A DNA stretch of 27,545 bases from a virus: the IMG/VR virus record IMGVR_UViG_3300042731_001294, positions 1 through 27,545 of that record; one strand, written 5' to 3'. The first letter of the stretch is position 1, and each line of letters starts with the position of its first letter. Under the pieces are notes generated by a model that ran no database searches, had not been told where the DNA came from, and worked only from the letters and a program-made list of their open reading frames with translations. The translations under genes were made by a program, and so were the position numbers. Shown here in pieces: positions 25,648 to 27,545 of this stretch.

Positions 25648-26476
25648 TATTCTTGCTAGAAGAGAAGATCTGAGTATCGCGACAAAAGAAACTGTAAGTA
25701 ACGACCAAATTCTCGATGCTGCTATCAATTTACAGCAAGGTCAGACTCGTTATCAAAACAATACTTTTGTAGTTGGTTCTCAGGTCACGCCATATAAAAA
25801 AGTTCAACAAGCTTTGTTAGAACTTGAGACTAGAAATCATGGATTTACAGAGTTGCAATATAAGCAAAGACTCTGTACCAATAACAGAAAAGTTATTGAG
25901 AGAGCTCTACGGATAGAGAAAGAGAGAAAAGAACCAGACGAACTGGAAATTGAAAGACTCGAAATTGAGTTAGAAAAAGCACTTTATGATGAAGGTATTT
26001 ACGAAAGAAAATACATTACTTATAAAAGAGAGATTGACGAATTCTGTGACATGGTGCGAGAGCACATGGAAGATGGTCAAAATATTGAGCACTATCGAGT
26101 AACTAATGAATACGAGGATCGTAAGTATTGGATCAGTCGTATGGCAAAACAAGCAGCGGTTGATGTCCATGCTATTGGTCGCTTAGGCAGTGGTAATTTA
26201 GATGCAATTCTTAACATGCCTAAAGATGATCAGTTGTTAACTATCAAAGGTGCAGTAGAACATGCTACACTGTTAACTGCTGGTGTTGAACGAATGCAAC
26301 AGCAGTTGCTTCCTGAAGTCCGTAATATTATGGAACAGGAGTATGAAAAACTAGACTTGCCCATGCTACTGGGACAAGAACTTTCAAATGAACCTATGAT
26401 GCTACCCGAGGCGACACAACAAAATGAGCAACCAACCAAACTCCGTATTCAGTCTTCCCGTAAACCCAAAATTTGA
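25628..26476 (+). CDS. Conserved coiled-coil phage protein, function unknown
   Basis: This 282-residue protein has no recognised domain. Residues about 85-150 are strongly charged and helical (RIEKERKEPDELEIERLEIE) and probably form a coiled coil. The C-terminal third has a predicted helical pair (LLTIKGAVEHATLLTAGVER) and ends in a disordered, Gln/Asn-rich, basic tail (KLRIQSSRKPKI). It starts 20 bases before the stop of the chaperone-like gene, with GGAG about 12 bases upstream of the ATG, so the two are probably translated together. No membrane segment or signal peptide is visible. A role as scaffold or assembly factor is possible but not shown. Confidence 0.75.
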   Translation: MEPSDSNILARREDLSIATKETVSNDQILDAAINLQQGQTRYQNNTFVVGSQVTPYKKVQQALLELETRNHGFTELQYKQRLCTNNRKVIERALRIEKERKEPDELEIERLEIELEKALYDEGIYERKYITYKREIDEFCDMVREHMEDGQNIEHYRVTNEYEDRKYWISRMAKQAAVDVHAIGRLGSGNLDAILNMPKDDQLLTIKGAVEHATLLTAGVERMQQQLLPEVRNIMEQEYEKLDLPMLLGQELSNEPMMLPEATQQNEQPTKLRIQSSRKPKI

Positions 26477-27545
26477 TAAGATTTTTGTTGACTCAGTTTT
26501 GATACCTTGGTTGACAAAATACAAACCTTATATTAAAGACCTGTATTTTACATGCAGGATGCCACCATTTGAACAAGACGCTATGGGAGATGTCTTTAAT
26601 GGTGACACCAGACAACTGGTCTTTAATGCTATTGTTATTGCTAGAGAGACTGAGATTCCTCTTTCTGCAACATTTAACAACATCTACGTTAGACCAGATC
26701 TAGAAAACTTAGACTTATTTGTCCACAACTTCCGTCCCTTGTATGAGATGGGAATTAAGATTGCTACAATTCCACATACTAGTTGGGTTGCTACTGGCAT
26801 CTTGCAAAAAGAATTTCCAGAATTGAAAATTAAGAATACAATTCTGAGAAACGTAACTAAAGCAAATGAGATTGTATCTCTTGCTAAGGCAGGGTTTCAC
26901 TACATCAATCTGGACAGAGATCTGATGCGTGATAGAAATGCACTCTTAGAAATTAAGAGAGCGAAAGAATATTGTGCTGAGATTGGTAAACCAGTAGAGA
27001 TTTCTCTCCTTGCTAATGAGGGATGTTGGGGTGGTTGTTCTATGATGGATGAGCACTATCATTTTAATAATACTAGAGGAGACCAATCCCCTCAGTATTT
27101 CATGGATCCTATCAGCACAAACTCATGTGCTAAGTGGGATGTTGAGGATAGTTCTTCTTCACTTAAAGCAGCTAATTTGCCACCATGGCGTGAAGACTGG
27201 GATGAGTTTGTAGATCTCGGTATCGATGTATTTAAAATGCATGGCAGAGAGAATGCTATGCGATTTAAAGAGACCATGGATATCGTTGAGCGTTGGGTAA
27301 AAGGTGACGAACTTTTGTTCCCAGAGTTTGACGAATATGTAGAAGATCTAGCAGTCAAAGATGCTCCTATTAATATCTGGAGAGAAAAGATTAAAACTTG
27401 TAAATTTGATTGTTGGGACTGCCATTATTGTGAAGCAGTGGTAGAGTCACACCTCAAGAAAAAAGGAGAATCTGATGATGTAGAAGAGTATACCCAACGT
27501 ACTCTAGACGCTATCGATAATGCACTTGTAGGGAAGTCCAACTTT
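26424..27545 (+). CDS. Cys-rich, possibly U32-like Fe-S protein (partial, runs off the end)
   Basis: An open frame runs from ATG 26424 through the last base (374 codons, no stop), so the C-terminus is missing. The start overlaps the previous gene by 53 bases and has GAGG (26408-26411) upstream; the frame is clean through the overlap. The order of segments resembles U32-type TIM-barrel proteins: a strand and helix with KIKNTILRNVTKANEIV, GFHYINLDRD, then KPVEISLLANEGCWGGC (C201, C205), with further cysteines at C44, C184 and C235. Late in the protein is C326-x3-C330-x2-C333-x2-C336. U32 proteins of the UbiU/UbiV kind carry a 4Fe-4S cluster. The late Cys cluster contains the spacing CxxxCxxC of radical SAM enzymes but is in the wrong place for one. 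The substrate is unknown. Confidence 0.7.
   Translation, partial: MSNQPNSVFSLPVNPKFDKIFVDSVLIPWLTKYKPYIKDLYFTCRMPPFEQDAMGDVFNGDTRQLVFNAIVIARETEIPLSATFNNIYVRPDLENLDLFVHNFRPLYEMGIKIATIPHTSWVATGILQKEFPELKIKNTILRNVTKANEIVSLAKAGFHYINLDRDLMRDRNALLEIKRAKEYCAEIGKPVEISLLANEGCWGGCSMMDEHYHFNNTRGDQSPQYFMDPISTNSCAKWDVEDSSSSLKAANLPPWREDWDEFVDLGIDVFKMHGRENAMRFKETMDIVERWVKGDELLFPEFDEYVEDLAVKDAPINIWREKIKTCKFDCWDCHYCEAVVESHLKKKGESDDVEEYTQRTLDAIDNALVGKSNF

Noticed and set aside
27399-27431. Radical SAM cluster motif (CxxxCxxC) in the Cys-rich protein
   Set aside because: The motif is about residue 326-336, far from the N-terminal position normal for radical SAM enzymes, and an extra Cys follows. A different Fe-S or zinc site is more likely.

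Overview
The window reads as a late structural region of a T4-like myovirus infecting marine picocyanobacteria (Synechococcus or Prochlorococcus). The grounds are: AT-rich, tightly packed genes all on the + strand; T4-type late promoters (TATAAATA and two CTAAATA variants) in the only intergenic gaps; three giant beta-rich virion proteins of 2707, 1716 and 3026 residues that resemble cyanomyovirus families I recognise; and small genes joined by overlapping stops and starts. No database search was possible, so family assignments rest on recognised motifs. A related T4-like phage of another marine host cannot be excluded.

Layout. Positions 3-80 hold the last 25 codons of an upstream gene, probably a baseplate component. 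A hairpin terminator (101-128) and a canonical late promoter (134-141) follow. The first transcription unit carries the DUF4815-type giant (178-8301), a 68-residue coiled-coil protein (8311-8517), a 1716-residue modular fibre-like protein (8504-13654) and a 166-residue protein (13657-14157). A second late promoter (14159-14166) precedes the 3026-residue tail-fibre-like protein (14202-23282). A third (23278-23285) precedes a kelch-like probable adhesin (23318-24694). That gene is followed, with overlaps, by a probable tail-fibre assembly chaperone (24694-25647), a coiled-coil protein of unknown role (25628-26476) and a cysteine-rich protein that runs off the end (26424-27545), possibly a U32-like Fe-S protein.

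How the genes fit together. The giants and the propeller-like protein probably build the baseplate periphery and fibres that contact the host. The chaperone-like gene directly downstream matches the usual fibre-then-chaperone order of tailed phages. The last two genes are less clear; the Cys-rich one looks enzymatic.

The most interesting content is inside the giants. The 1716-residue protein holds one cupredoxin domain with a complete type 1 copper ligand set, and a second whose three loop ligands are all replaced at matching positions and which is itself interrupted by another module. The 3026-residue protein holds a duplicated helical unit with a different beta insertion in each copy. No tRNA, CRISPR array, insertion sequence or integrase was seen, and no stretch over 300 bases lacks a gene.
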